Shown one piece after another: positions 25,410 to 40,103 of a stretch of DNA of 64,000 nt. The notes beneath the pieces were generated by a model that did not search any database, was not told the DNA's origin, and worked only from the letters and a program-made list of their open reading frames with translations. Source of the stretch: Flaccisagitta enflata. Lineage: Eukaryota; Chaetognatha; Sagittoidea; Aphragmophora. The stretch lies in the NCBI GenBank assembly GCA_965153355.1, contig OZ231126.1, forward strand, positions 54,994,001 to 55,058,000, given 5' to 3'. The stretch's first letter is position 1. Every line of letters begins with the position of its first letter. Made by a program: the position numbers and the translations under genes.

Positions 25410-25640
25410 AAGGCTGGATACACGGCTACCGTAGTCGCGTGCGGGTGGGCAGGGACAGTACTTGAGGTCACTAGAGAATTTTGGCAAGTGTAGCGAGGCC
25501 AAAGACGCAAAATCATATAAAACAAGGCCGGATACACGGCTACCCAAGTCGCGTGCATGTGGGCAGGAGCAGTGATGAAATAGACCAGCTAGGCAGTTGG
25601 ACAGGTGCTGTAACCGCAAAACCGTCTGTAAAAGCTGAAA
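25410..25640 (+). mobile_element. Two HR1 5' ends in tandem
   Basis: AAGGCTGGATACACGGCTACC with arm AGTCGCGTGC at about 25412-25440, and AACAAGGCCGGATACACGG with arm AGTCGCGTGC at about 25521-25556. Neither has its 3' hairpin. Confidence 0.75.
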
Positions 25641-25740
25641 TTCTGCCATAAAAGTAATTGAACCTTAGGTTTTATACTAAAAGTTTTTTTTTTGTAAGGT
25701 AAGCCATAGGGGGATGCCATACCCCATTGTCAACCCCTTA

Positions 25741-26260
25741 GGGTTGGGTGCTTTACATAGTGAAAGTTTCTTATTTCTTTTCATCCTCTTGACCTAACGT
25801 GGAGTGGCCAATTTTAAGACCCTTACCATTTTTCTTTTATCCAAAATCGTTCATCTTCCGTTTGTTAGAAAATTGTTTTTGAGAGCCTAATTTGTATATT
25901 GTAGTGGGATAAAAAAATATGCTGATCTTTTTTTAATTAGCTTTTACAAATTTCTGCTTTTTAAAGAATTGTGAATCTGTTTTTTCACAAGCTCTTACGT
26001 AACTTTGCTGTGATATTTTAATTCATTTTTATAAAAATCATGATTTTCTAAAACTAACAATTGTTCCTTTTGTAACAAGACTACACCGGATTTTGCTGAA
26101 TTCTGGGAAATCTGAGGAAACTTTAAGGCCAAAACAAAAACGGAAGATGAAGGAATTTTGAAAAAAGGAAAACGGTCATCTTCATGATTTTTTTCACTCC
26201 GTATTGGGTTAACGGGACAAGAAGAAAATCAAATTTTTTGCTATGCGAAGCCCCCAACCC
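25741..26260. mobile_element. 520-bp foldback MITE
   Basis: Inverted ends GGGTTGGGTGCTT (left) and GGGTTGGGGGCTTCGCATAG (right, reverse complement). Flanks read CCTTAGGG on both sides, compatible with an 8-bp duplication (25736-25743 and 26259-26266) or with TTA. The copy at 2462-3601 also shows 8 bp (TGCCTCGG), favouring 8 bp. Confidence 0.8.
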
Positions 26261-26448
26261 TTAGGGTCTATACATTACACCAGCAAAATATCAGTCCCCT
26301 CACTGTACTGATGCTCAGGTTATGAGCTCCCCCCTATTTCCAAGTCTAGACGACATCTACTGTTGCTTTATCCAATATAACTTATAAGTCTTGCAGGATG
26401 CAGATGTCCATCTATTCGTCCATTTGTCAGCATGATTTTGATACACTC

Positions 26449-26836
26449 CTTTTTGGGTAGCGGCCCCAAAGGGCCGATGTCCTGTAGGACGCAGGGGTGA
26501 ATTTCCATACGTCCGTCCGTACGTCCGTATGTCCGTACGTATGTCCCCCCCCGGAAGCTTCTCAAGCCTCAAATTCCCATCGGATAACATGGGAAATTGT
26601 CAAAATGCAAATTTCCCATTGAATAACATGGAAAAGTTTCAAAAAAGCAAAAAAATGCATGTTTTCAATTGAATAACATGGAAAATTGCTGAAAATAAGA
26701 CAAATGTAAAATTCCCATTGAATGATATGGCAAATTGACAAAAAATTGAAAAAATGCAAAATTCCCATTGAACATCATGGAAAATTGATACTTAGGCCTC
26801 AAATATGCCCTCTCAGGACGTATGGAAATTCGCCCT
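26449..26836 (-). mobile_element. HR2 element with payload A, one end lost
   Basis: Left TTTTTGGGTAGCGGCCCC and GTGAATTTCCATACGTCCG; right inner arm GGACGTATGGAAATTCGCCC. Payload A (26573-26790) is about five units around CCCATTGAATAACATGGAAA. The outer right end is replaced by an (AC)n array. Confidence 0.75.
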
Positions 26837-26844
26837 GCACGCAC

Positions 26845-26861
26845 CCACGCATGCACGCACG

Positions 26862-26943
<82 letters not shown>
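26845..26943. repeat. (AC)n microsatellite
   Basis: GCAC-rich start then about 39 AC units. Confidence 0.97.
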
Positions 26944-26947
<4 letters not shown>

Positions 26948-26948
26948 C

Positions 26949-27200
26949 CCGGTTGTTACTCCGAGGAGGGAGAGGGAGAGGTAAGTAATATGTAAGAAAG
27001 TAAATAAAATGCAGTGAGCAGTAAGGAGAAAATGGGAGGGAGGGAGGAAAGAAGAATTTCTTAATAGAAACCGGTTGTTACTCCGAGGAATCAAAAGGAG
27101 AGGGAGAGGTAAATTATATGTAAGAAAGTAAATAAAATTCAGTGAGCAGTATGGAGAAAACGGGAGGGAGGGAGGAAAGAAGAATTTCTTAATAGAAACC
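26949..27200. repeat. Direct repeat of about 120-130 bp, two copies
   Basis: CCGGTTGTTACTCCGAGGA starts both units (about 26949 and 27070). Each runs through GGGAGGGAGGGAGGAAAGAA to CTTAATAGAAACC. The second carries a small insertion. No gene was seen in 27201-27583. Confidence 0.85.
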
Positions 27201-27583
27201 GAGAGAAGAAAGGGATGACGCCAAAAGGAGTAAAAACAATGGCAGGAAGAAGCGCGAAGGAAGGAAGAAGAAAACACGGGCGCAAAGCTATGGGAAAAGG
27301 AGGAAGCTTCATTTAAGACGTACAATGTTTTCCCCCCAGGGAATAGAATCAACCTTAGTCCTGGTGGATGGATTACACTTTTTTTTCTCATAGGAACCTA
27401 GTTTATAAGAACATCAAGGCTTGAAATTAGTCCAAAATTAAGAACATCGTAGTTATGTTATTATTAGCTATCTTTATTTCTTTTGAAGGCTTTGGCCAAT
27501 GTATGACGTTCTTAAAAAAGAAAAAAATGTACTGTTTCACGAATCCAAGTCGCGAGTAAGATGGCTTATCTAAGACTAAGAAC

Positions 27584-27721
27584 ACAAGGCCGGATACACG
27601 GCAAGACAGTCGCGGACGGTTGGGCAGGGGCCATAATTCAAAAACCGCTCGAAATTCAACAATATTTGTTACCTACCTACCGACCGACATGGCAAGGTGT
27701 AGAGTCGCGTGTCCGCGACTA
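27584..27721 (+). mobile_element. HR1 hairpin retroposon, GTCGCGGAC variant
   Basis: CACAAGGCCGGATACACGGC, upstream arm AGTCGCGGAC, CCGACCGAC run, terminal hairpin GTCGCGTGTCCGCGACT and A5. Confidence 0.87.
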
Positions 27722-27763
27722 AAAAGAATCACTCGTATAGAGAGAAAATAGCTTATTTATACC

Positions 27764-28099
27764 CATGGACGTAGGGGACGCCACGTCCACCATGTCCATG
27801 GACGTGGTAAAAGTCGGTCTTGAAAACCAAGTCGGACTTGAATAAGGAATGATTCAAGATTGAAAAATTTAGAATTTAGAATTGAAAAACAGTTCAAAAA
27901 CAAAAAATTAGCTCAGTTTATTTGAAATATCATGAAAAAAGCCTCTAAATGAAAGATTTTCATTCATAAGTGATGCAAAAAGTAAAACAATAACAATTTT
28001 TTTTTAAATTTCCCCTTGTATGTAAGTCGGTCTTGATTCTGACTCGGTCTTGAAATCCTTAGTGGACGTGGCTTACTTCAGAGCTCCCCTACGTCCATG
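27764..28099. mobile_element. 336-bp hAT-like MITE
   Basis: Inverted ends CATGGACGTAGGGGA. Direct 8-bp duplication TTTATACC at 27756-27763 and 28100-28107. A second inverted word, CCACGTCCAC, lies inside both ends. Confidence 0.9.
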
Positions 28100-28107
28100 T
28101 TTATACC

Positions 28108-28435
28108 GTAATGGTATCTAAGGCATCGGCTGACTGCATAGACGTGGGATAGTAACGCCAGTAAACAACAAAAGACGAAAATAAACATTGGAGAAACAGT
28201 AGACACAAAGACAGACACATCGACAGACAGACAGAAAGAAGACAGATAGGCAGACAAACAGACAGAATAAGCAAAAGAGGGGCGGAGAAACACAGACGGG
28301 GAAGGAAGCCAGTCAAACATGGAGACGGAGAAAGTGCTTTAACTAAGGGATGAAAAGTCAGTTGGGATTAAATCCTCTCCCGCGGCGACGAGTGAAGTCC
28401 CTCAGCGGGTCCAACAACAGTTAGATACTCAATAT
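28108..28435. other. Non-coding stretch
   Basis: CAGACAGA-like degenerate runs at 28198-28270; no gene was recognised. Confidence 0.4.
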
Positions 28436-28692
28436 GGGCGTGTTTCTAGGGAGCGCCAAAAACGCGTTTGTTTCCGTGAAACGCGATAACAGCGTGAACA
28501 CATATTCAAGAATTTCAACTATCTCACGAGGGAGTGAGCGAGCCCGTGAACGGAGCGAGCGAGCGAAGCGAGCATAGCGGAGTGGAGCGCTGCGGAGTGA
28601 GTGAGCGGAGTGAGCGGTGCGAGCGAACGAACGTAGTGAGCAACCGAGTGGCCCGTTCAAAACGCGGTCGTCTCTGACTAGAAACGCCCCCT
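28436..28692. repeat. GC-rich inverted-repeat unit with GAGCG run
   Basis: Left GGGCGTGTTTCTAG and right CTAGAAACGCCCC are inverted. The interior (28535-28645) is a degenerate GAGCGAGCGAAGCGAGC run. No target duplication is evident. Confidence 0.5.
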
Positions 28693-28874
28693 AAGAGAGA
28701 AATAGAATTGCAGAAAGAAAGACTAGAGAAATCAGCTTACAGTCTGCCTTCTCTCTACCACATTCGATTTCAATCTTTATCTTTGTCGTGATATTGAACG
28801 AAGGAGGCTTTAAAGAGGAAATTCGAAGAAATGCTGAACGAAGGAGGCTTTAAAGAGGAAATTCGAAGAAATAA

Positions 28875-29073
28875 GTGACGCAGGGTCACAATATCGTTGC
28901 GGATGGGTGGGCAGGGGCATCCAACCCCCATTCGCACCCCAAGCTCCCTCACCTACCTAAAAAAAAGATCTCAAACGCTCGTTTTTCCACTTTTTGACTC
29001 GTGCGAAAGAAGGACCGACAGAACGGACGGACGGACGGACAAAGCCTCTTATAGAGTTGCGTGTCCGCAACTA
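28875..29073 (+). mobile_element. HR1 retroposon, GTCACAATATCG 5' end type
   Basis: Starts GTGACGCAGGGTCACAAT rather than AACAAGGCC, then upstream arm GTTGCGGATGGG. 3' half is typical: GGACGGACGG run, CTCTTATAGAG, terminal hairpin GTTGCGTGTCCGCAACT and A9. The same alternative end is found at 16440-16478. Confidence 0.8.
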
Positions 29074-29635
29074 AAAAAAAACTGCTTCACACAACGAAGA
29101 ATCCTACGATGCCCAGAGGGCAGGGGTCCTTGATTTTTTTCGGGACTCGAAGAAAATGAATTTAGCAATTAAATAACCTTTGAAAGTGTCAGAGAATTAA
29201 GATTGTTTTGCAGTAAAATTGCTGTTCTAAAAGTGAATGAAGAAGACCTGGAATGTGCCTCTGAGGCTGTTTCGTTTAAAGACGCCACGAGACCAACTCG
29301 CTCTACGCTTCTACTCGTTTACGGTAGGTCTGAAATCTGCCATTGCTATAAATCATGTAGTGTGTCCTATCGCTATGCGTATGATGGGCATAGGAAGTTT
29401 TTCTTTTGTATGGCTCTCTTTGAACTGCCAAAGTGGAAGCGACATGTAAACTAACCGCCTCCGCATTTTCAAGGTACTGACAGATCGATCTGTCATTTCA
29501 AAAGTATTCGCTGCTAACGTCGTTAGCAACGATTACCATGTCTTTTATCTCATGGATATCCTTTGTTTCTGTCAATTCTTCCCTTTCTCTCCTCTACTTT
29601 CTTTCAAATTTTTGCTCTCACCTTCTCTCTCTCTC
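29074..29635. other. Stretch with an unrecognised open frame
   Basis: A plus-strand frame at 29203-29454 (83 codons) has a possible donor GTAGGT after TTTACG at about 29323, but no recognisable domain. Confidence 0.25.
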
Positions 29636-31681
<2,046 letters not shown>

Positions 31682-31697
31682 TAGCAAATACAGAAAT

Positions 31698-31821
31698 AAA
31701 CAAGCCCAGGCGGGCTACTCGATGCGTCATCTGCGCGATATTAAAAGAGGCGAAACGGACGGACGGACGGACAGACGGACGGACGGACAGACCGTCTTAT
31801 AGAGATGCGATAACGCATCTA
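31698..31821 (+). mobile_element. HR1 hairpin retroposon, GATGCG variant
   Basis: AACAAGCCC with hairpin AGCCCAGGCGGGCT region, upstream arm GATGCGTCAT, GGACGGACGG run, TTATAGAG, terminal hairpin AGATGCGATAACGCATCT and A5. The 5' hairpin and both arms differ in sequence from the common variants but keep their pairing. Confidence 0.85.
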
Positions 31822-31960
31822 AAAATGAACAAAATAATGATAAAGAGAGCAAAAGAAGAAATTCTCTTTGAGAGATTCGCTCGCGATAACGCATCTAAAA
31901 ATGAACAAAATAATGATAAAGAGAGCAAAAGAAGAAATTCTCTTTGAGAGATTCGCTCGC
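31809..31960. repeat. 76-bp tandem duplication
   Basis: 31809-31884 and 31885-31960 appear identical. The unit includes the last strand of the HR1 terminal hairpin and 55 bp of flank. Confidence 0.95.
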
Positions 31961-32500
31961 GGAACATTCTTTTGTCTTTGGCGCTGAGCACGGCGTTAAA
32001 TGTTCGTCCCTTTCACTCACCTTCTCTTTCCTCTATTCCGTTAATCTCCGGTTATAATAGTCATGATTTTCCTACTTTCCCTTTCTCCCTCCTGCACCAA
32101 TCTCCTCCGTCTCGCTGTTCGTGGTTCCCTTTTCCTTTTTGAACTCGGTGTTCATCACAGCGGAAGATCCAATTCCGTCTCATAGCATTACTTCCACGAC
32201 GCTGACGCTGACGCAACTTTTTCCTCCCTCCCAAGGAAAAAAAGAAGAAGAAAATCCCTGCCTTTTATTCTGTCTCAAACTTCCCGTGGCTCTGATTTTC
32301 TGTTTTTGTCTCCATGTGTCTGTTTGATAGTTTCTGTATCTCCGTCTGTCTGGTATCTTCTGTTTATGACTCACCCTGACTATATCTCTCTCTCTCTATC
32401 TGTCTGTCTTAATCCGTCTTTCTTTTTCCGTCTGTTTGTCTCTGTTTGTTTGTCGCTTTCTGTTTGTCTCTCTCTGTCTGTTTACATTAGTCTCTCTGTC
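31961..32500. other. Non-coding stretch, C/T-rich
   Basis: A frame at 32121-32327 has no recognisable domain. CTGTCTGT-like degenerate repeats begin at about 32340. Confidence 0.35.
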
Positions 32501-32519
32501 TCCTTCCCTCTGTCCGTCG

Positions 32520-32521
32520 GT

Positions 32522-32616
<95 letters not shown>

Positions 32617-32819
32617 GTCTGTATGTAGTCTCCAAGTATGTCTTTCTACTAATCTCTCTGAAACACAAACATGCACACACACACTCCTCACAAACACAAC
32701 TACCATCTAACGCACATGGCGACGGGATTTGAATTTTATCCTCGAACCGACAAACAAAAACCGACCAAGAGAAAAATGATGTATGGAAAAATATGGGAAT
32801 GCTATTGCTTGAAATTGAA

Positions 32820-32906
<87 letters not shown>

Positions 32907-32947
32907 CAGACAGACAGACACAGACAGACAGACACAGACAGACAGAC

Positions 32948-32996
<49 letters not shown>

Positions 32997-33000
32997 GGGA
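32520..33000. repeat. (GT)n, (CT)n, (GA)n and (CAGA)n arrays
   Basis: (GT)n 32527-32572, (CT)n to about 32613, (GA)n 32823-32901 and CAGA/CACAGA repeats to about 32996. HR1-like CCGTCGGTCCG precedes the first. Confidence 0.95.
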
Positions 33001-33043
33001 GAGAGAAAGAGATTATTTTTCAAAGAAAGGAATCTGGAGAGAA

Positions 33044-34457
33044 AACAAGGCCAACACCTATAAGTCGCGTGCAGGACAAAAATGACTGAACTGACCTGAC
33101 TCCTTATTTTATCTATTTATCGAAAATCAGACATAAACCAGACCCAAACCAGAACCAAACCAGACTCAAACCAGACTCAAACCAGACTTAAACCAGACCT
33201 AAACCAGACCAAAACCAGACCTAAACCAGACCTAAACCAGACCTAAACCGGACATAAATCAGACATGAACCAGACTTAAACGCGACTTTAACCAGACTTT
33301 AACCAGACTTAAAGCAGACTCAAGCTAGACTCAAACCAGACTTAAACCTGACTCAAACCTGACCCAAACCAGACTCAAACCAGACTCAAACCGGACTTAA
33401 ACCAGACTTAAACCAGACTTAAACCAGACTTAAACCAGACTAAAACCAGACTTAAACCAGACTTAAACCAGACTTACACCAGACTTAAACCAGACTTAAA
33501 CCAGACCTAAACCAGACCTAAACCAGACTTAAACCAGACTTAAACCAGACTTAAACCAGACTTTAACCAGACTTAAACCAGACTTAAACCAGACTTAAAT
33601 CAGACCAAAACCAGCAGACTTAAACCAGCAGACTTAAACCAGCAGACTTAAACCAGCAGACTTAAACCAGCAGACTTGAAATGACATATATGACAAAAAC
33701 ATACCAAAAACCATGAATGACCATAACATACCAAAAAACCTAAATGACTAAAAGAAAAGAAAAAAAAAACAAAAACCCAAAACCAAAAAAAACAAACCAA
33801 AAACCAAAAAAAAAAACAAAAACCAAAAAACTATGTTAAATGACCAAAAATGACCTGAAATGTTCCAAAATGACTTAAAAAGACTTAAAACTATTTGAAA
33901 TGCCCATAAATGACACAAATGACTTAAATGAACAAAGTGACATAAATGATCAAAAATGACCAAGAATGACTAAAAGCAACCAAAAATGACCAAAAGCAAC
34001 CGAAAATGACCAAAAACAACAAAAAAAAAAGACTCAAAATAACTCCAGACAACCCAAATTGACCAAAAACGACGCAAAAAAACAAAGTGTTACCAAAAAC
34101 TTCAAAAGCCAAAAAATAACTTAGTGACTTAGAATGACTTAGTATAACTTAGAATGACTTGTAATGACTTGTAATGACTTAAAATAACTTAGAATGACTA
34201 AGAATGACTTAAAATGACTTATAATAACATAAAATGACAAAAATGACAAAAAATGACAAAATGACTTAAGTGACTAAAATTAACTGAAAATGACTGGAAA
34301 TGACTTATAATGACTTAAAATGACTTAAAATGACATAAAATACCCTAAAAAGACGTAAAACGACAATAAAAAGCAAAGTGTTACGGACGGACCGACGGAC
34401 CGACCGACGGACCGACGGACCGACAGAGCGGGTTATAGAGTCGCGTGCACGCGACTA
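33044..34457 (+). mobile_element. HR1 retroposon expanded to 1.4 kb by internal tandem repeats
   Basis: Starts AACAAGGCC and arm AGTCGCGTGC at 33044-33073; ends GGACCGACGGACCGAC, GTTATAGAG, terminal hairpin GTCGCGTGCACGCGACT and A6 at 34457. Between the ends lie about 45 units of an 11-bp repeat, AACCAGACTTA (33127-33675), then degenerate AAATGACTTAAAATGAC-type repeats (33680-34375). Ordinary copies are about 150 bp. Confidence 0.85.
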
Positions 34458-34641
34458 AAAAATGTGAGAACGTTGAGGAAGACGTGAGACTGCGTCTTAG
34501 AGCTTCATTATTTCCGCCAGATGATTTTGTTGGAGAGAGGATTTCCGGTTTCTAAATCTCTCTTCGACTCTTCGTCTCTTTTCTTTCCTCTCCTTTACTG
34601 CAGTTCTGTGGCTTTGTGTTCGATAGTCTATCTGCCTGCTT

Positions 34642-34642
34642 C

Positions 34643-34714
<72 letters not shown>

Positions 34715-34716
34715 GC
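34642..34716. repeat. (CTGT)n microsatellite
   Basis: About 18 units, 15 bp downstream (minus-strand sense) of the stop of the second TMEM86-like terminal exon. Confidence 0.97.
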
Positions 34717-34730
34717 CTGATTTGACAACT

Positions 34731-34839
34731 TCATCCGAGCACAGTTAAAGCTATTCCGGCCTGGCCGATGTAGTACAACGAAATGATGACGAGGAACGGT
34801 TGTTGTGTTTCCCAAAAAAACTGGTACAGCGCGATCAAA
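34731..34839 (-). CDS. Second copy of the TMEM86-like terminal exon
   Basis: Begins after a CTGTCTTTCAG acceptor, has the same phase and length (109 bp) as the exon at 35266-35374, and ends with its own TGA. Of the 35 residues encoded by whole codons, 25 are identical to the first copy (shared core QQPF, IISLYY, GQAGIAL). It could be a mutually exclusive 3' exon or the relic of a tandem gene duplication; no other duplicated exon was found between 34839 and 35266. Confidence 0.7.
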
Positions 34840-36703
34840 CTGAAAGACAGGCAGAATAAGGTCTGGTATGATGGGAATTCGGTATGGTCAAAAATTGTAG
34901 AAATTATTACAGAGATAATGTTTTTTTCTTTATATTCAAACATCACGGGAATGTTCTGGAACAAACAAATGGATAAGATCTTCCCTGCCAAGGTCATATG
35001 CGCGTAGGCAGGAGCATTGATAAAAAGTCTTATCTAGCATTTGAGCAGGAAAAATAATGCAAAAACTACCCAAGCATGCCGAAAAAGCAAAATGTTACAA
35101 ACAACGGACTGACCAACTGATCGACTAACCGACCAACCAACCAATCGACTGAAAATAGAATAAATGACTTAAAGACGCTACAAAAGAAGCGATTCGGTAA
35201 ACAAAATAGTAAACAATATGGTAAACAAAATGATAAACAAAATGGTAATTCTATCCATGTAGTGATTAACCAAGAGCGGACAATGCTATCCCAGCCTGGC
35301 CGAAGTAGTAAAGGGAAATAATCAAGAAAAATGGTTGTTGTTTGTTCCACAGGAATTTGTACAAACCGATCAAACTGGAAAAAAAAGAAGATATAGAGGA
35401 TGAAAAAATTCGTCAAATCTAACGCGTTTAAAGGTAATATGACAAACTGTCGCCCTCGACAAATTGCGTCGGTTTTTTCAACTTACTTATCCGAGACTGC
35501 GAAAGAGATGGCGCCTAAAGCAATGAGATGATGCCGCCACGCGTCTGCAGTCGACGACGCATTCCAGGAAGCAGCCAAAGCGCGCCAAACCATCATCCCC
35601 AACACAGTTACGTAAATCAAGAGACACCCGCGCAGCACACCCGACTTAAAGTGGATGACAAAAGAAATAAATTCACCCACTAACCCAAAATTATTGAAAA
35701 CGGGATGCATAAAATTAAGTTTACTTCCGTTCGGGGGGGGGGGGGGGAAGGTAAAAGGTGAAGATTTCTCAAGGGGTTTGGAAGTGGGGAGAGAAATCAA
35801 AAGGGGAAAGGGATTTCAAATGGAAAATTGAAGGAGATGTTTCAGTTTTGGTAGTATCAAATCATGACATCATATAATCTCAAAATGTTGTTTTAATGGT
35901 CTATAAGAACGTTAATCACAGATTCCTGAAAAAGGCCTTACTCGGACTTTGGCGGTAACGACGAACCAATATAAGACTCCGGACACTAAAATTGGTGATA
36001 AAATCCAAAGCTCGATTTCAGAGAATCCAAATGTTATCGAATACGAAATCTGCATGTGAAATGAAGGTTTTACAGTTTACCTCGAAACATGAGTAAAATT
36101 GGTAGTAAAAGCTGTGAAGTTCATGTCATTAAGGGAACAAGACCGGATACACGGGTACCCTAGTCGCATGCAGGTGGGCAGGGACAGTATCTGAGTTACT
36201 TTAGCATATTGGTAGTAGTGCAGTGGGGCCAAAGACAGCGAAAAACTAAAAAAGTAAAAAGGGTACAGGCGTTCGCACAGACAGATGGATGGAAGAATGG
36301 ACGGACGGACGGACGGACGGACGGATATGAGTAGCATGCGACTTTAAACGAAGGAGAATAAACTTACTTGACTAAATCCAAAAGCAACCACTCCAGTGAG
36401 AAACCAATTTTCCTGGGCCATAGAAATAAGAAGCAGGATAAGAGTTAAGTAGATAAGGCGCACACAGACCAACAAAGACAACAATGAAAGGAAAAACATA
36501 TTTAAAAGAACAAAACAAAATAACCACAAGTACAACCACCAACGAAAAACCATAAAAAAATTAACTTTTCAAAAATGTAGAAGAGGGAATTGAACCTTAC
36601 GTCGTAAACGAGACAAATGTCCCCGATTATTGAAGTGCATAAACCGCGTAGATTGAAATCGAATTTTTAAAACGGAGAGCAAAAGACAGACAATCGGCAG
36701 AAT
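34731..36703 (-). CDS. TMEM86/YhhN-family (lysoplasmalogenase-like) membrane protein gene, multi-exon
   Basis: The family comprises multi-pass membrane proteins; the characterised vertebrate members hydrolyse the vinyl-ether bond of lysoplasmalogens. Minus-strand exons with GT-AG borders, in order: 36601-36703 (hydrophobic ILPIVCLLL segment, then a GDICLVYD motif in another frame), 36368-36412 (phase 0), 35942-36049 (phase 0), 35487-35644 (ends phase 2) and a terminal exon 35266-35374 with a stop. The spliced frame from 36412 to 35266 is open. Recognisable family features are the GD-x-C-L motif, LLIYVTVLGMMVWRALA, a GAISFAVSD motif and the final helix with YYFGQAGIAL. A second terminal exon of identical length and phase lies at 34731-34839. 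Upstream exons were not identified; an (AC)n/HR1 block lies beyond 36724. The first exon appears frame-broken, so the gene may be damaged. Enzymatic activity is inferred from family only. Confidence 0.7.
36136..36344 (+). mobile_element. HR1 hairpin retroposon in a TMEM86-like intron, GTCGCATGC variant
   Basis: AACAAGACCGGATACACGG, upstream arm AGTCGCATGC, (GGAC)n run, and end GCATGCGACT. Both arms carry A/T where the common variant has G/C, keeping the pairing. It is antisense to the gene and 23 bp from exon 36368-36412. Confidence 0.82.
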
Positions 36704-36723
36704 CTGAAAAAAAAGTAACACTG

Positions 36724-38620
<1,897 letters not shown>

Positions 38621-38667
38621 ACACACACACACACACACACACACGCGCGCGCGCAAACTTCACTTAA

Positions 38668-38728
<61 letters not shown>

Positions 38729-38995
38729 AACACAAACACACTCACACAAACTCACTCACACAAATTCACTCACACAAACACACTCAAACAAACACACTCA
38801 CACAAACACACTGACACAAACACACTCACACAAACACACTCACACAAACACACTCACACAAACACTCACACAAACACACACACTTACACACATACACACA
38901 CACTTACACACACTCACACACGGACGGCCTGACGGACGGACCTGAGAATGGACGGACAAAGCCTCTTATAGACTTGGCAGTCGGCGGCTAAAAGA
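38621..38995. repeat. (AC)n and (ACACTCAC)n array ending in an HR1-like tail
   Basis: AC repeats with CAAACACACT variants to about 38918, then GGACGGACC, GGACAAAGCCTCTTATAGAC and an end GGCAGTCGGCGGCTAAAAG, the HR1 3' region in an unusual variant. Confidence 0.85.
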
Positions 38996-39335
38996 AAATA
39001 TCATCAGTTAACAAATAGTATAGCATTAGCAAATGCTTTTCATTCAACAATAAATGGTGTCTTCAACATCAATAACTAAAAAAGAAATATTCTTAAGTTT
39101 TTTAACTGAACTGAGAATGTTTTGATCTGCTGTATCAATTACATAATTGAGCTACGTTCATTTTTAGCTATTATTATATTGAACACTATACCTACTCTTC
39201 CCTTCTCAATCTTTGCAAAGCTTCCATCTTATCGTTACACAAAAAGTGCGATTTTATCAATGTTGGTGAGATTCGATGCACTGAGCAAATAACGATACAG
39301 TCGTTCTCGACTTATCTTGATATGTACAGTAGTTG

Positions 39336-39890
39336 TCGTCTAGACTTGAAAATACGGGGGAATTCATTACAGGAAGACAAATTTACTTAAGTAACTGATA
39401 TTTAGCATATAAACTAATAAAAGGATGGTTTATTACCCATGGGTGTTGGTTGCCATGGAAACACATTTCTATGTTTTCTCGCTAAAGTATCAATAATTTG
39501 AGAAATTTTTTGAGGGAACGTTATTTAAAATAAAACATGTTACAACTTTCCTAAAATATGTTCTTTAAGAATATTGCTCGTTTAGCCGTTGCTAGGGAGC
39601 GTAACTTTATGTGACAGCCCTCGCAACTGCCAAACAAGCGATATTGTTACAGAATATATTATGTGAAAGTTATAGCAAATTTTATTTTTGATAATGTTCC
39701 CTAAAAAAATTTCTCAAAATATTGATCCATTAGCGTGAATACATGGAAATGTGTTTCCATGGCAACCAACACCCATGGGCAATAAAGCATCTTATTATTT
39801 GTTTATATTCCAAATATCAGTCTGTTAAATTTATTTGTCCTCCTGTTATGAATTCCCCCGTATTTCCAAGTCTAGACGACATCTACATCT
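39336..39890. mobile_element. Foldback element of about 555 bp
   Basis: Arms share GTCGTCTAGACTTG, AATACGGGGGAATTCAT and CCATGGGTGTTGGTTGCCAT in inverted orientation. A lone right end of the same family (CAAGTCTAGACGACATCTAC) is at about 26345-26365. No unambiguous target duplication was found. Confidence 0.75.
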
Positions 39891-39990
39891 CAAATGCTCT
39901 CGTAAGATTCGAACCTTGATGAAGAGTTTCGAGGACACTTTCGACTGAAAAGTTTCGTATGTTTTCGAGCAAACGCGTACATGCAATTAC

Positions 39991-40103
39991 AACAAGCCCA
40001 TCCAGGCAACTCAATGCGTCATTTGCGTAATTTTAGCACAGGCGTAGAAGACACACGGGCGGACGGACAGACCCTTTTAAATAGAGATGCCTTGACGCAT
40101 CTA
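39991..40103 (+). mobile_element. HR1 hairpin retroposon, GATGCG variant 2
   Basis: AACAAGCCCATCCAGGCAAC, upstream arm ATGCGTCAT, GGGCGGACGGAC run, terminal hairpin AGATGCCTTGACGCATCT and A5. The downstream arm TGACGCAT is the exact complement of the upstream arm. Confidence 0.83.

Noticed and set aside
25738-26263. PIF/Harbinger assignment from TTA flanks
   Set aside because: The sister element at 2462-3601 shows an 8-bp duplication, and 8 bp (CCTTAGGG) also fits here, so TTA is probably part of a longer duplication.
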